The translations under genes and the position numbers were made by a program. A stretch of DNA of 64,000 bases from Sphingobium wenxiniae (GTDB lineage: Bacteria > Pseudomonadota > Alphaproteobacteria > Sphingomonadales > Sphingomonadaceae), in assembly GCF_007830065.1 (NCBI RefSeq), contig NZ_VLKK01000002.1, forward strand, positions 1 to 64,000. Reading direction: 5' to 3'. The notes under the pieces are model-generated. The model ran no database searches. It was not told where the DNA came from and worked only from the letters and a program-made list of their open reading frames with translations. Shown here piece after piece: positions 1 to 8,355 of the stretch. Each line of letters opens with the position of its first letter. The stretch's first letter is position 1.

Positions 1-1
1 G

Positions 2-220
2 CTGCTGTTCCACCTGCTGAGCAAGCTTTACGAGCGCACCAGCGTCGTCATCACCACCAACCTCAGCTTCAGCGAATGGGCTGGCGTGTTCGGTGATGCC
101 AAGATGACAACGGCTCTGCTGGACCGGCTCACCCACCACTGTCACATCCTCGAGACCGGCAATGACAGCTTTCGGTTCAGGGCCAGCGCCGCGGACCCCA
201 AATCACGAAAGGAAAAATAA
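2..220 (+). CDS. istB: IS21-family ATP-binding helper protein IstB (C-terminal part)
   Basis: Only the last 72 codons are inside the window; the start is upstream. The readable protein contains [12 protein letters not shown] and later [13 protein letters not shown], the typical end of the IstB/DnaC-like AAA+ domain. In IstB the first of these is the sensor region, where most family members read TSNxxFxxW. IstB is the AAA+ partner of the IstA transposase and controls target selection. The frame ends at TAA 218-220, ahead of the IS terminal repeats. Confidence in the family is high; whether the element is still active cannot be told from this end alone. Confidence 0.88.
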   Translation: MLFHLLSKLYERTSVVITTNLSFSEWAGVFGDAKMTTALLDRLTHHCHILETGNDSFRFRASAADPKSRKEK

Positions 221-264
221 CCCGCTTGACCCACCACCCGCATAGCGGGACATACCTTCCAACC

Positions 265-313
265 GGGTCACTTCTCGATGAAAATCCCGGGTCAACTCTC
301 AGTGGAAATCAAC
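265..313 (+). repeat. Two ~24-base IS21 terminal repeats
   Basis: Two head-to-tail copies start with GGGTCA at 265 and at 289. Both match GGGTCA..TCTC..TG.AAATC. Multiple imperfect copies near each end are the transposase binding sites in IS21-type elements. Their position just before the CA dinucleotide supports the right-end assignment. Confidence 0.7.
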
Positions 314-316
314 ACA

Positions 317-510
317 CCGAGATTTTCGTCGACGGGCAGTGGCTGCCGTTGCCCATAAGCCAGGACGACGTCGTGATTTTCCCCGGTTCCCAGGCGCACA
401 AAGCCTATGGCATCGCGCCGACGCTGCATCGCGTGATCCAGGCCAGGGACGCGGGCGACATGGACGATGCCGAGCCGTCCAACATCACCCTGCTGCTGGG
501 GGCCAAATGA
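317..510 (+). pseudogene. C-terminal remnant of a 2-oxoglutarate/Fe(II)-dependent oxygenase, cut by IS21
   Basis: After the IS junction the frame reads VDGQWLPLP, then an acidic/hydrophobic stretch, then PTLHRVIQ and a final ITLLLGAK. This matches the last part of the isopenicillin-N-synthase-like double-stranded beta-helix. There the His of HRV is the distal iron ligand. The HxD ligand pair and the whole N-terminal domain are missing, so the fragment cannot be a working oxygenase. The frame is open upstream to a TTG at 226, but those codons are IS end DNA, not protein sequence. The family call is moderate because only ~64 residues remain. Confidence 0.6.
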
Positions 511-512
511 CA

Positions 513-560
513 GGGCCTGTGCAAAGGGGGCCTGTGCAAAGGGGGCCTGTGCAAAGGGGG
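513..560. repeat. 15-bp tandem repeat, just over three copies
   Basis: The core CCTGTGCAAA occurs at 516, 531 and 546 with identical 15-base spacing, and GGG flanks each copy. The array begins two bases after the stop codon of the truncated oxygenase. It lies between that remnant and the sulfotransferase gene. There is no unique spacer between copies, so it is a simple tandem duplication and not CRISPR. Confidence 0.9.
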
Positions 561-667
561 TAGCCCGTCGGCGCGCTCGCGGCGGGGCGAACCCTTGGCT
601 AGCCTGCGGATGGCGGCGCGTGATCGCCGCAACAACCTTGAACGCAGACGGACAGGGAGACTCGCAC

Positions 668-1528
668 GTGCCGGCGAACAGCATCCGATCGCTTCACAGA
701 TCCTTCGGCAAGAGCATTGGCCGGCTGGCGCCCGAATGGGTCGTGGACAGATACAGGCATTGGACGACCGACGCCTATGTCGTGTCCTTTCCCAAAAGCG
801 GACGCACCTGGTTCCGCACCATGCTGGGCACCGCCTTACAGCTCCAGTTCGGGACGCGGGCGGTCGATCCCACGTCCGTCCACCTGATGTGGATGCTCGA
901 TCCCAATGTTCCCCGACTGCTGTTCACCCATGACGTGAACGCCCATCTCAACCATGTGGACGCCATAGGCTGGGACGGGCAGAGATACCGCAACAAGAAG
1001 ACCATCCTGCTCGTGCGCGATCCGCGCGACACCATCGTATCGCTCTATTATGAAATGACCAAGCGGGTCCGCGCCTATGACGGGCCAATCGATGCCTTCA
1101 TCCGGCAGGAGGCGGGCGGCATCGCCTCGCTGGTGGCTTTTCTCAACAGCTGGATGCGCAACCTGCACCAGATACGGGAATCGCTGCTGCTGACCTACGA
1201 GGATCTGCACGCCCAGCCGCACGCGGCTGTCCGCGCGGCGCTGGCATTCGTGGGCGCGGGGGATGTCAGCGAGGACAATATCGCCGAGGCGATCCGTCTG
1301 TCTTCCTTCGAGGCGATGCGCCGGATGGAACGGGCGGGGGAGGTCGGGCATGTCCGCCTGCGGCCCGGCGATGTGGCCGACCCCCAATCCTACAAGGTGC
1401 GAAGCGGCAGGATCGGCGGTTATCGGGAAGTCCTTTCCCCGCGGGACTGCGCGTTTCTGGACGATTATATCGCCCGGCATCTCGACCCCCGACTTGCCCG
1501 ATACAAGCATGCCGTGACGGCCGGATGA
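668..1528 (+). CDS. Sulfotransferase domain protein (PAPS-dependent)
   Basis: 286 aa. It probably transfers a sulfuryl group from PAPS to an alcohol, phenol or amine, in the cytosol. SFPKSGRTWFR near residue 45 is the P-loop-like 5'-phosphosulfate binding motif, and LLVRDPRDTIVSLY near residue 120 is the 3'-phosphate binding motif. Length fits a bacterial sulfotransferase. The frame is open further upstream through the tandem repeat. GTG 668 was chosen because it has AGGGAG about 10 bases ahead and the sulfotransferase homology starts soon after. No partner gene indicates the acceptor. The family is clear; the substrate is unknown. Confidence 0.82.
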   Translation: MPANSIRSLHRSFGKSIGRLAPEWVVDRYRHWTTDAYVVSFPKSGRTWFRTMLGTALQLQFGTRAVDPTSVHLMWMLDPNVPRLLFTHDVNAHLNHVDAIGWDGQRYRNKKTILLVRDPRDTIVSLYYEMTKRVRAYDGPIDAFIRQEAGGIASLVAFLNSWMRNLHQIRESLLLTYEDLHAQPHAAVRAALAFVGAGDVSEDNIAEAIRLSSFEAMRRMERAGEVGHVRLRPGDVADPQSYKVRSGRIGGYREVLSPRDCAFLDDYIARHLDPRLARYKHAVTAG

Positions 1529-1573
1529 AAGCGGCAGAAAATCCCGGAAGGGACATGCCCGCCGGCCAGTAAA

Positions 1574-1629
1574 AATATCGTTGTTCCGTCCTTGTTTTCA
1601 AACTACTATTTGACACGAGGCACGATATT
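1574..1629. promoter_or_regulatory. 8-bp inverted repeat upstream of the LuxR-type regulator
   Basis: AATATCGT at 1574-1581 is matched by its exact reverse complement ACGATATT at 1622-1629, 12 bases before the start codon at 1642. The 40-base spacer is AT-richer than its surroundings and carries TTGACA-like sequence near 1610. A pair of distant half-sites in front of a regulator gene suggests a control region, possibly autoregulatory. This is inference from symmetry only. Confidence 0.35.
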
Positions 1630-1641
1630 GGAACTGGCGAC

Positions 1642-2247
1642 ATGTATTGGGGCAGCCACTTCAAGATTTCCGTCATTGGGCCAGAGGAAAAATGCAAAAG
1701 CCTCCAGACGCAATTGGGAGGCGGCGCGCATCGGATCGCCGTCTGGTCCCTGTCGCAGGTCCTTGCGTTGTTGGCGGATGTCGGGAAGGTTCCCGACCAG
1801 ATCGTCATCCTGATCCTGACGGACGAACAGCAGAGCATCTTCGCCTGCCGACTGTTGCTTCGCCATCTCACCAGCACCCGATTGCTGTTGATATATGATT
1901 ATTCCCATGGATCGATGCTTCCCGCTTCGCTGACGCCGCTGCTGGATTGTCTCGGCCGGGAACGCCCCGCCAAGGCCATGGACGCGTCCGCCGCCGGAGG
2001 AAAAGCGGCCGGGCAGGGAGAAGCCGGCCAGAACCCGCTGTCGACGCGGGAGATCGAAATCCTGCATTGCCTGGCGCATGGCCACGCGAACAAGCGTATC
2101 GCCCGCGAACTCAACATCACCGAAGCGACCGTCAAGGTCCATGCAAAGACCATCCTGCGAAAACTGAACCTGGCGAACAGGACCCAGGCCGCGATCTGGG
2201 CCATACAAAATGGTTTCGCAGGAGAGCTGCGCGACTGGGCTTCGTAG
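1642..2247 (+). CDS. LuxR/NarL-family transcriptional regulator with degenerate N-terminal domain
   Basis: 201 aa. The C-terminus is a LuxR-type helix-turn-helix: LSTREIEILHCLAHGHANKR followed by ITEATVKVHAKTILRKL (residues ~133-176). The N-terminal ~120 residues have the size of a receiver but lack a clear phospho-acceptor pattern of acidic pair, Asp and Lys. The protein may therefore be phosphorylation-independent. A low-complexity Ala/Gly linker joins the halves. It stands just upstream of a large hybrid-kinase cluster on the same strand, so it may be a downstream output of that pathway. The pairing is inference. Confidence 0.82.
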   Translation: MYWGSHFKISVIGPEEKCKSLQTQLGGGAHRIAVWSLSQVLALLADVGKVPDQIVILILTDEQQSIFACRLLLRHLTSTRLLLIYDYSHGSMLPASLTPLLDCLGRERPAKAMDASAAGGKAAGQGEAGQNPLSTREIEILHCLAHGHANKRIARELNITEATVKVHAKTILRKLNLANRTQAAIWAIQNGFAGELRDWAS

Positions 2248-2267
2248 AAGGTGGGCTTCGTAGAAGG
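2236..2267. repeat. Perfect 16-bp tandem duplication spanning a stop codon
   Basis: TGGGCTTCGTAGAAGG occurs at 2236-2251 and is repeated directly at 2252-2267. The first copy includes the last two sense codons and the TAG stop of the LuxR-type gene. It looks like a recent slippage duplication and has no effect on the reading frame. Confidence 0.9.
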
Positions 2268-2302
2268 CGCGGACGGAAGCGCTGAAAGCGGACTGACGAA
2301 AA

Positions 2303-2326
2303 CCGGGGCGGAAGCTTCCGCCCCGG
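2303..2326. terminator. Perfect 24-bp GC-rich palindrome, probable hairpin terminator
   Basis: Arms CCGGGGCGGAAG and CTTCCGCCCCGG meet without a spacer, so the RNA would fold into a very stable stem with a minimal loop. It sits 55 bases after the LuxR-type stop and before the kinase gene. No U-tract follows, so factor-independent termination is uncertain. Confidence 0.45.
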
Positions 2327-2550
2327 CGCATCCCAGACGATCGCGGCTACGAACCGGGGGTTCCCCATGCCGACATAACTAACCTGGATCAGTGCAATCC
2401 TCTTCGCCCGCCGTTAGAGCCGCGGAACCAGTGTCCATTCTTCGCCGGCGGTCGCCGGATGCTCCATGGGAGCGGACAAAGGGAACTATTGTTCGAATTG
2501 CGTCTTTGCCGCAGCTATCCCCGCGAAGGGCCAGACAGACGAGAGTGACG

Positions 2551-5500
2551 ATGTTTTTTGCGAACGACCGATCCCGAACCGCCACCGTTTACACCCTTCT
2601 CCTTGTCCTGCTTGTCCTGCCCTTTCTGGCGGATCTGGTCTTTCCGCTGGGGACGGCCGTGTGGGTCGCCTATCTGCTGCCGGCGGTGCTGTCCTATCTT
2701 GCGCTTCGCCCGCAGGCGCCGCTGGCCGTCGCCGCCCTCGCGACGCTGCTGACGTTCGTCGGTTTTTCCATGGCGCCGACGGGGATCGATCCTTCGGTGG
2801 CGTTGCTGAACCGGATATTGAGCGTCGGCGTCACCTGGATATTGGGCGTCCTGGGATTTTTCTTCATCCGCAATCGCAATGCGGTCGGCCAGGAAGAATG
2901 GCTGCAAAAGGGACAGGTCGGACTGGCGAAAGCGGTCGGCGGAGAACAGCCGCTGGAAGCACTGGGACACAGCGCCCTTGGCTTTCTGGCGGACTATCTG
3001 GGCGCGCGGGCCGGGGCGCTGTTCATTCGCAACGGGGACGGTTTTCGCCGCTATGCCACCTATGGCGTGCCTGCCGGAGCGCCGGTGCCGGAGCGCTTCG
3101 GGGAAGCCGACGGCCTGCTTGCCGAAGCGGCGCGGGAGGGGCGGTCCTTCCTTCTGGAAAGCGTACCCGACGATTATCTCTATTACGGATCGAGCCTTGG
3201 CCAGACCAAGCCGGAAAACCTGCTGATCGTCGCCGCCACGGCCGATGGCATGGTCAACAGCGTGATCGAGCTTGGCCTGCCGAAGGACGCCGCCCGGCCC
3301 GCGCGGCAATTGCTCGCGCGGGTGGGCGATCAGCTTGGCGTCGCCATCCGGTCCGGCAAATATCGCGCGCGCTTGCAGGAACTGCTGGAAGAAACGCAGC
3401 AGCAGGCGGAAGAATTGCAGGCGCAGAGCGAGGAATTGCGCGCCAACAATGACGAACTGGAAACGCAAAGCCGCCAGTTGCAGGAGGCCGCCGCCAGGCT
3501 TGAGACGCAGCAGAGCGAGCTGGAGGAAAGCAATGCGCGGCTGGAGGAGCAGGCCCGCCAGCTTGAAATCCAGCGCGACGACCTCACCCGCACCCAGACT
3601 TCGCTCCGGAACCAAGCCGAGGAACTCGAACAGGCCAGCCGCTACAAGTCGGAATTCCTGGCGAACATGAGCCATGAACTGCGGACGCCGCTCAATTCGC
3701 TGCTCATCATGGCGCGGCTGCTCGCGGAAAATCGTGGGGGCAACCTGACGTCCGAGCAGGTCCGCCATGCCGAGACGATCGAGACGTCGGGCAACGACCT
3801 GCTCACGCTCATCAACGACATCCTGGATATTTCGAAGATCGAGGCGGGAAAGCTGGAGCTTCAGCCCCGCCGCGTCCGCGTGGCTCCGATCGCCGAAAAG
3901 TTGCAGGCGGTGTTCGGCCCGTCGGCCGCGGACAAGGGACTGGCCTTCCGCACGGAGATCAGCGCCGACGCGCCGGAGATCGAAACCGATCCGCAGCGGC
4001 TGGAGCAGGTGCTCAAGAATTTCCTCTCCAACGCGGTCAAGTTCACCGAACGGGGCGAAATCACGCTTTCGGTCAACCGGCGCGAGGATGGGCGGCTGGC
4101 TTTCAGCGTCCGCGACACGGGCGTCGGCATCCCGGTGGATCAGCAGCAGTTGATCTTCGAAGCGTTCCGTCAGGCGGACGGCACCGCCAGCCGAAGATAT
4201 GGCGGCACGGGCCTTGGCCTCTCCATCTCGCGGGAACTGGCGCGCCTTCTGGGCGGCGAGATCATGGTTGAAAGCACGGAAGGAACGGGCAGCGTCTTTT
4301 CCCTGCTGCTGCCCGAACGGTTCGATTCCGCGTCCTCGCGGATACACCCGCGCGCTCCGGCCGAACCCCGCCCATCAGGGATTTCGCCGGTCCGTCCGCC
4401 CTCCAGGCCGGCGGCGTCCGACGACCGGGAACGGCTGGCGGGCGACAGCCGCGTCATCCTGATCGTGGAGGACGATCCGGTCTTCGCGCGCATCCTGTGC
4501 GAGATCGCGCATGAGCAGGGATTCCAGTGCCTGATCGCCGGCACCGCCGACGAAGGCGCGCTGCTGGCCCGGCAATATGTGCCGCACGCGGTGATCCTGG
4601 ACATGAACCTGCCCGATCACACGGGCCTGTCCGTGCTGGACCGGATCAAGCGCGACGTGCGGACCCGTCATATTCCGGTGCATGTCGTGTCGGTCGACGA
4701 CGACAGCCAGGCGGCGCTGTCGAGCGGCGCGATGGGCTATCTGTTCAAGCCGGTGAAACGCGAGCAGCTGGTCGACATGCTGGAGGGATTGGAAGCGCAG
4801 ATGGCCCAGCGGATGCGCCGGGTCCTGGTGGTCGAGGACGACGCGCAACAGGCCGAAAGCATCAAGCTGCTGCTTGCCTCACGCGACGTGGAAACGGTGG
4901 AGGCCCATAGCGCCGCGCAATGTTTCGACATGCTGGGCCAGGACACATTCGACTGCATGGTGCTGGACCTGAACCTGCCCGACGCGTCGGGCCTGGATCT
5001 GCTGGAACGGCTGAGCGTCGACGAGAATGTCGGTTTCCCGCCCGTCATCGTCTATACCGGGCGGGACCTTGGCCCGAACGAGGAACTGCGGCTGCGCAAA
5101 TATTCCAAGTCCATCATCGTCAAGGGGGCCAAGTCGCCCGAACGGCTGCTCGACGAGGTGACGCTGTTCCTGCATCAGGTCGTGTCCGAGCTGCCCGAAT
5201 CGCAGCAGCAGTTGATCGCCAAATCCCTCAACCGCGATCAGACGCTGGAGGGGAGGAATATTCTGGTGGTCGAGGACGACATCCGGAACGTTTACGCCCT
5301 GACGAGCATTTTCGAACCGCATGGAGTCAATGTCCGTATCGCCCGCAATGGCCGCGAAGCGCTCAGCACGCTCGACGAAGCCGCGCGCGCCGACGGCCAT
5401 CCGATCGATCTGGTATTGATGGACGTGATGATGCCGGAAATGGACGGCCTCACCGCCACTCGCGAGATTCGCGCGCGTCCCTGGGGAGCGAACCTTCCCG

Positions 5501-5634
5501 TGATCGCCCTGACCGCCAAGGCGATGGAGCGCGACCAGAAGGAATGCCTCAGCGCGGGCGCCAATGACTATCTGGCCAAGCCCCTGGACGTCGACAAGCT
5601 GCTCAGCCTGGTGCGGGTATGGATGCCGCGTTGA
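2551..5634 (+). CDS. Hybrid sensor histidine kinase with GAF domain and three receivers
   Basis: 1027 aa from ATG 2551, which is preceded by a GAGAG-type site; an in-frame GTG at 2392 would add 53 poorly conserved residues. The order is several N-terminal membrane segments (~8-110), a GAF-like sensor (~140-265), a long Gln/Glu coiled coil (~275-355), HisKA with MSHELRTPLN (phospho-acceptor His375), and HATPase with DTGVGIP and GTGLGLS. Three CheY-like receivers follow, with acceptor Asp at about 684, 806 and 958. The third ends in the canonical LMDVMMPEMDG...ALTAKAM...KPLD. Such multi-receiver hybrids run His-Asp phosphorelays. The gene overlaps the downstream cheR-like gene by 16 bases, so they are probably cotranscribed. 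The signal sensed is unknown. Confidence 0.92.
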   Translation: MFFANDRSRTATVYTLLLVLLVLPFLADLVFPLGTAVWVAYLLPAVLSYLALRPQAPLAVAALATLLTFVGFSMAPTGIDPSVALLNRILSVGVTWILGVLGFFFIRNRNAVGQEEWLQKGQVGLAKAVGGEQPLEALGHSALGFLADYLGARAGALFIRNGDGFRRYATYGVPAGAPVPERFGEADGLLAEAAREGRSFLLESVPDDYLYYGSSLGQTKPENLLIVAATADGMVNSVIELGLPKDAARPARQLLARVGDQLGVAIRSGKYRARLQELLEETQQQAEELQAQSEELRANNDELETQSRQLQEAAARLETQQSELEESNARLEEQARQLEIQRDDLTRTQTSLRNQAEELEQASRYKSEFLANMSHELRTPLNSLLIMARLLAENRGGNLTSEQVRHAETIETSGNDLLTLINDILDISKIEAGKLELQPRRVRVAPIAEKLQAVFGPSAADKGLAFRTEISADAPEIETDPQRLEQVLKNFLSNAVKFTERGEITLSVNRREDGRLAFSVRDTGVGIPVDQQQLIFEAFRQADGTASRRYGGTGLGLSISRELARLLGGEIMVESTEGTGSVFSLLLPERFDSASSRIHPRAPAEPRPSGISPVRPPSRPAASDDRERLAGDSRVILIVEDDPVFARILCEIAHEQGFQCLIAGTADEGALLARQYVPHAVILDMNLPDHTGLSVLDRIKRDVRTRHIPVHVVSVDDDSQAALSSGAMGYLFKPVKREQLVDMLEGLEAQMAQRMRRVLVVEDDAQQAESIKLLLASRDVETVEAHSAAQCFDMLGQDTFDCMVLDLNLPDASGLDLLERLSVDENVGFPPVIVYTGRDLGPNEELRLRKYSKSIIVKGAKSPERLLDEVTLFLHQVVSELPESQQQLIAKSLNRDQTLEGRNILVVEDDIRNVYALTSIFEPHGVNVRIARNGREALSTLDEAARADGHPIDLVLMDVMMPEMDGLTATREIRARPWGANLPVIALTAKAMERDQKECLSAGANDYLAKPLDVDKLLSLVRVWMPR

Positions 5635-6494
5635 TCGAGCGGGCCGTGGAGCCGCACGAGGAAATCGAACTCGATTTGCTGCTGGAGGCGATCTGGCGGC
5701 ATTATCACTATGATTTCCGCGGCTATTCCCGCAGCTCGCTGCAACGCCGCCTGCTCCGTGCGCAGCATCGCTTCGATTGCGCGAGCCTGTCGGAATTGCA
5801 GCATCGCATCCTGCGCGACCGCAAGGCCTTTGCCGAACTGATGGGCTTCCTCACCATACAGGTGAGTGAGATGTTCCGCGACCCGGCCTATTTCCGCGCC
5901 CTGCGCGAAAAGGTGATTCCTCATCTGCGCACCTATCCCTCGCTCAAGGTCTGGATCGCCGGTTGCGCCAATGGCGAGGAATTCTACTCGCTGGCCATCC
6001 TCTTCCGGGAGGAAGGACTGGAGGATCGCACCATCTTCTACTGCACGGACATCAGCCCGGCGGCCCTGCAACGGGCGGAGGCGGGCATATACAGCCTCGA
6101 CCATATCGCTCATTTTACCGAGAACCATCGCCGGTCGGGCGGCCGCTCATCGCTGTCGGACTATTATACCGCCGGCTATGGCGCGGCGGTGTTCGACAAG
6201 TCGCTGCGACGCCGCACCGTTTTCGCCGAGCATAATCTGGCGAGCGACGAGGTTTTTTCGGAAGTGCAGCTCGTCTCCAGCCGGAACGTGCTGATCTATT
6301 TCGACCGGGATCTCCAGGATCGCGCTCTGGGCCTGTTCGGCCGCTCGCTGGTGCGGGGCGGCTTTCTGGGACTGGGCGCCAAGGAGACGTTGCGCTTTTC
6401 CCGCCATTCGGACGGATTTGCCGATTTCGACATAGCGGAGAAGATATTCCGCCGGAACAATCGCGCTCTCATGGAGGCCAGCCGTGCAGCCTGA
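5619..6494 (+). CDS. CheR-type SAM-dependent protein-glutamate methyltransferase
   Basis: 291 aa. It has an N-terminal helical CheR domain followed by a Rossmann methyltransferase domain. The SAM-binding motif WIAGCANGEEFYSLAI (residues ~112-127) corresponds to the usual xSTGEEPYSxAM. VSSRNVLIYFD near residue 225 matches the family's CRNVLIYF. Classic CheR methylates chemoreceptors. In kinase operons like this one, CheR-like proteins probably modify or scaffold the partner kinase instead. No CheB methylesterase gene is adjacent. The start lies inside the end of the hybrid kinase gene, and its own end overlaps the next gene by 11 bases, so the three are translationally coupled. Specific substrate is unknown. 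Confidence 0.88.
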   Translation: MDAALIERAVEPHEEIELDLLLEAIWRHYHYDFRGYSRSSLQRRLLRAQHRFDCASLSELQHRILRDRKAFAELMGFLTIQVSEMFRDPAYFRALREKVIPHLRTYPSLKVWIAGCANGEEFYSLAILFREEGLEDRTIFYCTDISPAALQRAEAGIYSLDHIAHFTENHRRSGGRSSLSDYYTAGYGAAVFDKSLRRRTVFAEHNLASDEVFSEVQLVSSRNVLIYFDRDLQDRALGLFGRSLVRGGFLGLGAKETLRFSRHSDGFADFDIAEKIFRRNNRALMEASRAA

Positions 6495-8304
6495 CGCCGT
6501 AAAAGTGCTCGCCGTCGACGATGTCGCGGAAAATCTCGCCGCGCTGGAGGCGTTGCTGAAGCGCGACGGGCTGGAACTGCTCAAGGCGCGTTCGGGCATG
6601 GAAGCGCTGGAACTGCTGCTGGTCCATGACGTGGCGCTGGCGCTGCTCGACGTCCAGATGCCGGGGATGGACGGATTCGAGCTGGCCGAACTGATGCGAG
6701 GCACGGAACGGACCCGGCGCGTGCCGATCATCTTCCTGACCGCCGTCGCGACCGATGAACGGCGCCGCTTTCGCGGTTATGAGACGGGCGCGGTGGACTA
6801 TCTGCTGAAACCTGTCGATCCGCAGATCGTCCGCAACAAGGTCGACATTTTCGTGGAGCTGTTCCGCCAGCGGCTGGAACTGGCGCGCCAGCGCGACGAA
6901 CATGCCGCCGCGCTGGCGCGCCTCACCGCCCATGGCGACAATTCGCCGCTCGCGCTGGTCGAACTGGACGCGGAGCAGCGCATCATCAGCTGGTCGAAAA
7001 GCGCCGAAAGGCTGTTCGGCTTTCGTACCGCCGAGATAGCGGGCTTCGACGCCGGTGAAGTCGGATGGCTCCATGATGACGAGGCGGACAGTTTCTCCAC
7101 CCTCATGGAGGAGGTGATCGCCGGCGCGCTGCCGCGCACCATCCGCACGCTGCGTTTCCATACGGCGGAGGGCCTGCCGCTGGTTTGCGAATGCTATTGC
7201 TCGGCCTTGCGCGATCCGGAGGGACGCCTGTTTTCCATCAACCTCCAGATCCTTGACGTCACCGACCGGCAGCGGGCGGAGGAAACGCAAAAGCTGCTGA
7301 TCGGAGAGCTGAACCACCGCGTCAAGAACACGCTTGCCTCGGTGCAGGCCATCGCCAGCCAGACGCTGCGCCATTCGGCGGGGCCTTCGGAGTTCGCCTC
7401 CACATTCATGGGCCGGATTCATTCGCTGGCCAGCGCCCATTCGCTGCTGAGCGGGGCCACCTGGCAGGGCGCGAGCCTCAAGGGGCTGATCGAGGGCCAG
7501 CTGTCCATCGGCTCCATCGACGCGGAGCGGTTCGAAGCAGCCGGGCCGGATATCGATTTGCAGCCCGAACCCGCGCTTCACCTGGCGCTGGTGCTGCATG
7601 AACTGGTGACGAACGCCCACAAATATGGGGCGCTGTCAGTGCCCGAAGGCCGGGTGCGTCTGGAATGGCGGGTGGCCAAGGGGCGGCTGACGCTCGACTG
7701 GGCCGAGAGCGGCGGGCCGGCGGTGGCGCCGCCGCGGCGCAAGGGCTTTGGCACCGCCCTTATCGAACGGAGCCTGCGGGCCGACGGGGGCCATGCGGAG
7801 CCGCGCTATGGCTCCGAAGGAATGGGATGGACGCTGACCCTCCCCTATCTCGCATCGCCCAAAGGCGCGAAGGACCATCCGCCTGCGGCGAGCGTGGAGA
7901 AGAACAGGCAGGCCCCCGAAAGGATCAAGGCGGATCGGACCTGCAAGCGCCTTCTTCTGGTGGAAGACGAAACGCTGATCGCCTTCGAGCTTACCGCGAT
8001 ATTGGAGGATGCGGGGATGGAGGTGACGGGAACCGCAGCCAGCGTCGGGGAGGCCCTGAAGATCATCGCGCACGCCGATCTCGACGGTGCGCTTGTCGAC
8101 GGGAATCTGCAGGGGGAACCGGCGGACGAAATCGCCCGGGCCCTGACCGGGCGTTCCATTCCGTTCCTGTTCGTCAGCGGCTATGGCAGCGATCATCTGC
8201 CCGCCGATTTCCGGCATATCCCGGTCGTCGACAAACCTTTCGACAGGGAGCAGCTGCTCGGCGCGATAGCCCGGCTCTTTCGCGGCGACCGATGTTCGGC
8301 ATGA
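6484..8304 (+). CDS. Receiver-PAS-HWE histidine kinase-receiver fusion protein
   Basis: 606 aa from GTG 6484. The N-terminal receiver has LLDVQMPGMDGFE (Asp ~56) and KPVDPQ. A PAS domain follows (~150-270). The HWE kinase core has the ELNHRVKNTLASVQAIA motif (His ~278), the N-box HELVTNAHKYGALS and GTALIERSL. A second receiver (~495-600) has LLLVEDE and GALVDGNLQG (Asp ~539). HWE kinases are frequent in alphaproteobacteria and often feed the general stress response through PhyR-type regulators. The flanking receivers suggest it takes phosphate from the upstream hybrid kinase and passes it on or drains it. No membrane segment is visible, so it is probably cytosolic. Confidence 0.9.
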   Translation: MQPDAVKVLAVDDVAENLAALEALLKRDGLELLKARSGMEALELLLVHDVALALLDVQMPGMDGFELAELMRGTERTRRVPIIFLTAVATDERRRFRGYETGAVDYLLKPVDPQIVRNKVDIFVELFRQRLELARQRDEHAAALARLTAHGDNSPLALVELDAEQRIISWSKSAERLFGFRTAEIAGFDAGEVGWLHDDEADSFSTLMEEVIAGALPRTIRTLRFHTAEGLPLVCECYCSALRDPEGRLFSINLQILDVTDRQRAEETQKLLIGELNHRVKNTLASVQAIASQTLRHSAGPSEFASTFMGRIHSLASAHSLLSGATWQGASLKGLIEGQLSIGSIDAERFEAAGPDIDLQPEPALHLALVLHELVTNAHKYGALSVPEGRVRLEWRVAKGRLTLDWAESGGPAVAPPRRKGFGTALIERSLRADGGHAEPRYGSEGMGWTLTLPYLASPKGAKDHPPAASVEKNRQAPERIKADRTCKRLLLVEDETLIAFELTAILEDAGMEVTGTAASVGEALKIIAHADLDGALVDGNLQGEPADEIARALTGRSIPFLFVSGYGSDHLPADFRHIPVVDKPFDREQLLGAIARLFRGDRCSA

Positions 8305-8355
8305 GAGAAGGCGGTGGATCGGGCAGGCCGCAACCCGCCTGTCCACCGCGCCATA

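Larger units (their letters stand above)
1..316 (+). mobile_element. Right end of an IS21-family insertion sequence
   Basis: The segment holds the C-terminus of an IstB-type helper protein followed by about 95 bases of non-coding DNA. That DNA contains two imperfect 24-base direct repeats, as is usual at IS21-family ends, and stops at a CA dinucleotide around 314-316. Immediately downstream, sequence resembling the C-terminal half of an Fe(II)/2-oxoglutarate oxygenase begins without its N-terminal part. This places the junction at about 316. The other end and istA lie outside the window. The exact last base is uncertain by a few nucleotides. Confidence 0.75.

Noticed and set aside
226-316. 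Coding sequence upstream of the oxygenase remnant
   Set aside because: The frame is open but the DNA consists of the IS21 end with two terminal repeats, so its translation is accidental.
513-560. CRISPR array
   Set aside because: Repeats are directly adjacent with no spacers and are only 15 bases; no cas gene is near.
2515-4347. Long minus-strand open frame opposite the hybrid kinase
   Set aside because: It has no family motif and lies exactly opposite clear kinase domains; in GC-rich DNA the antisense frame of a real gene often stays open.
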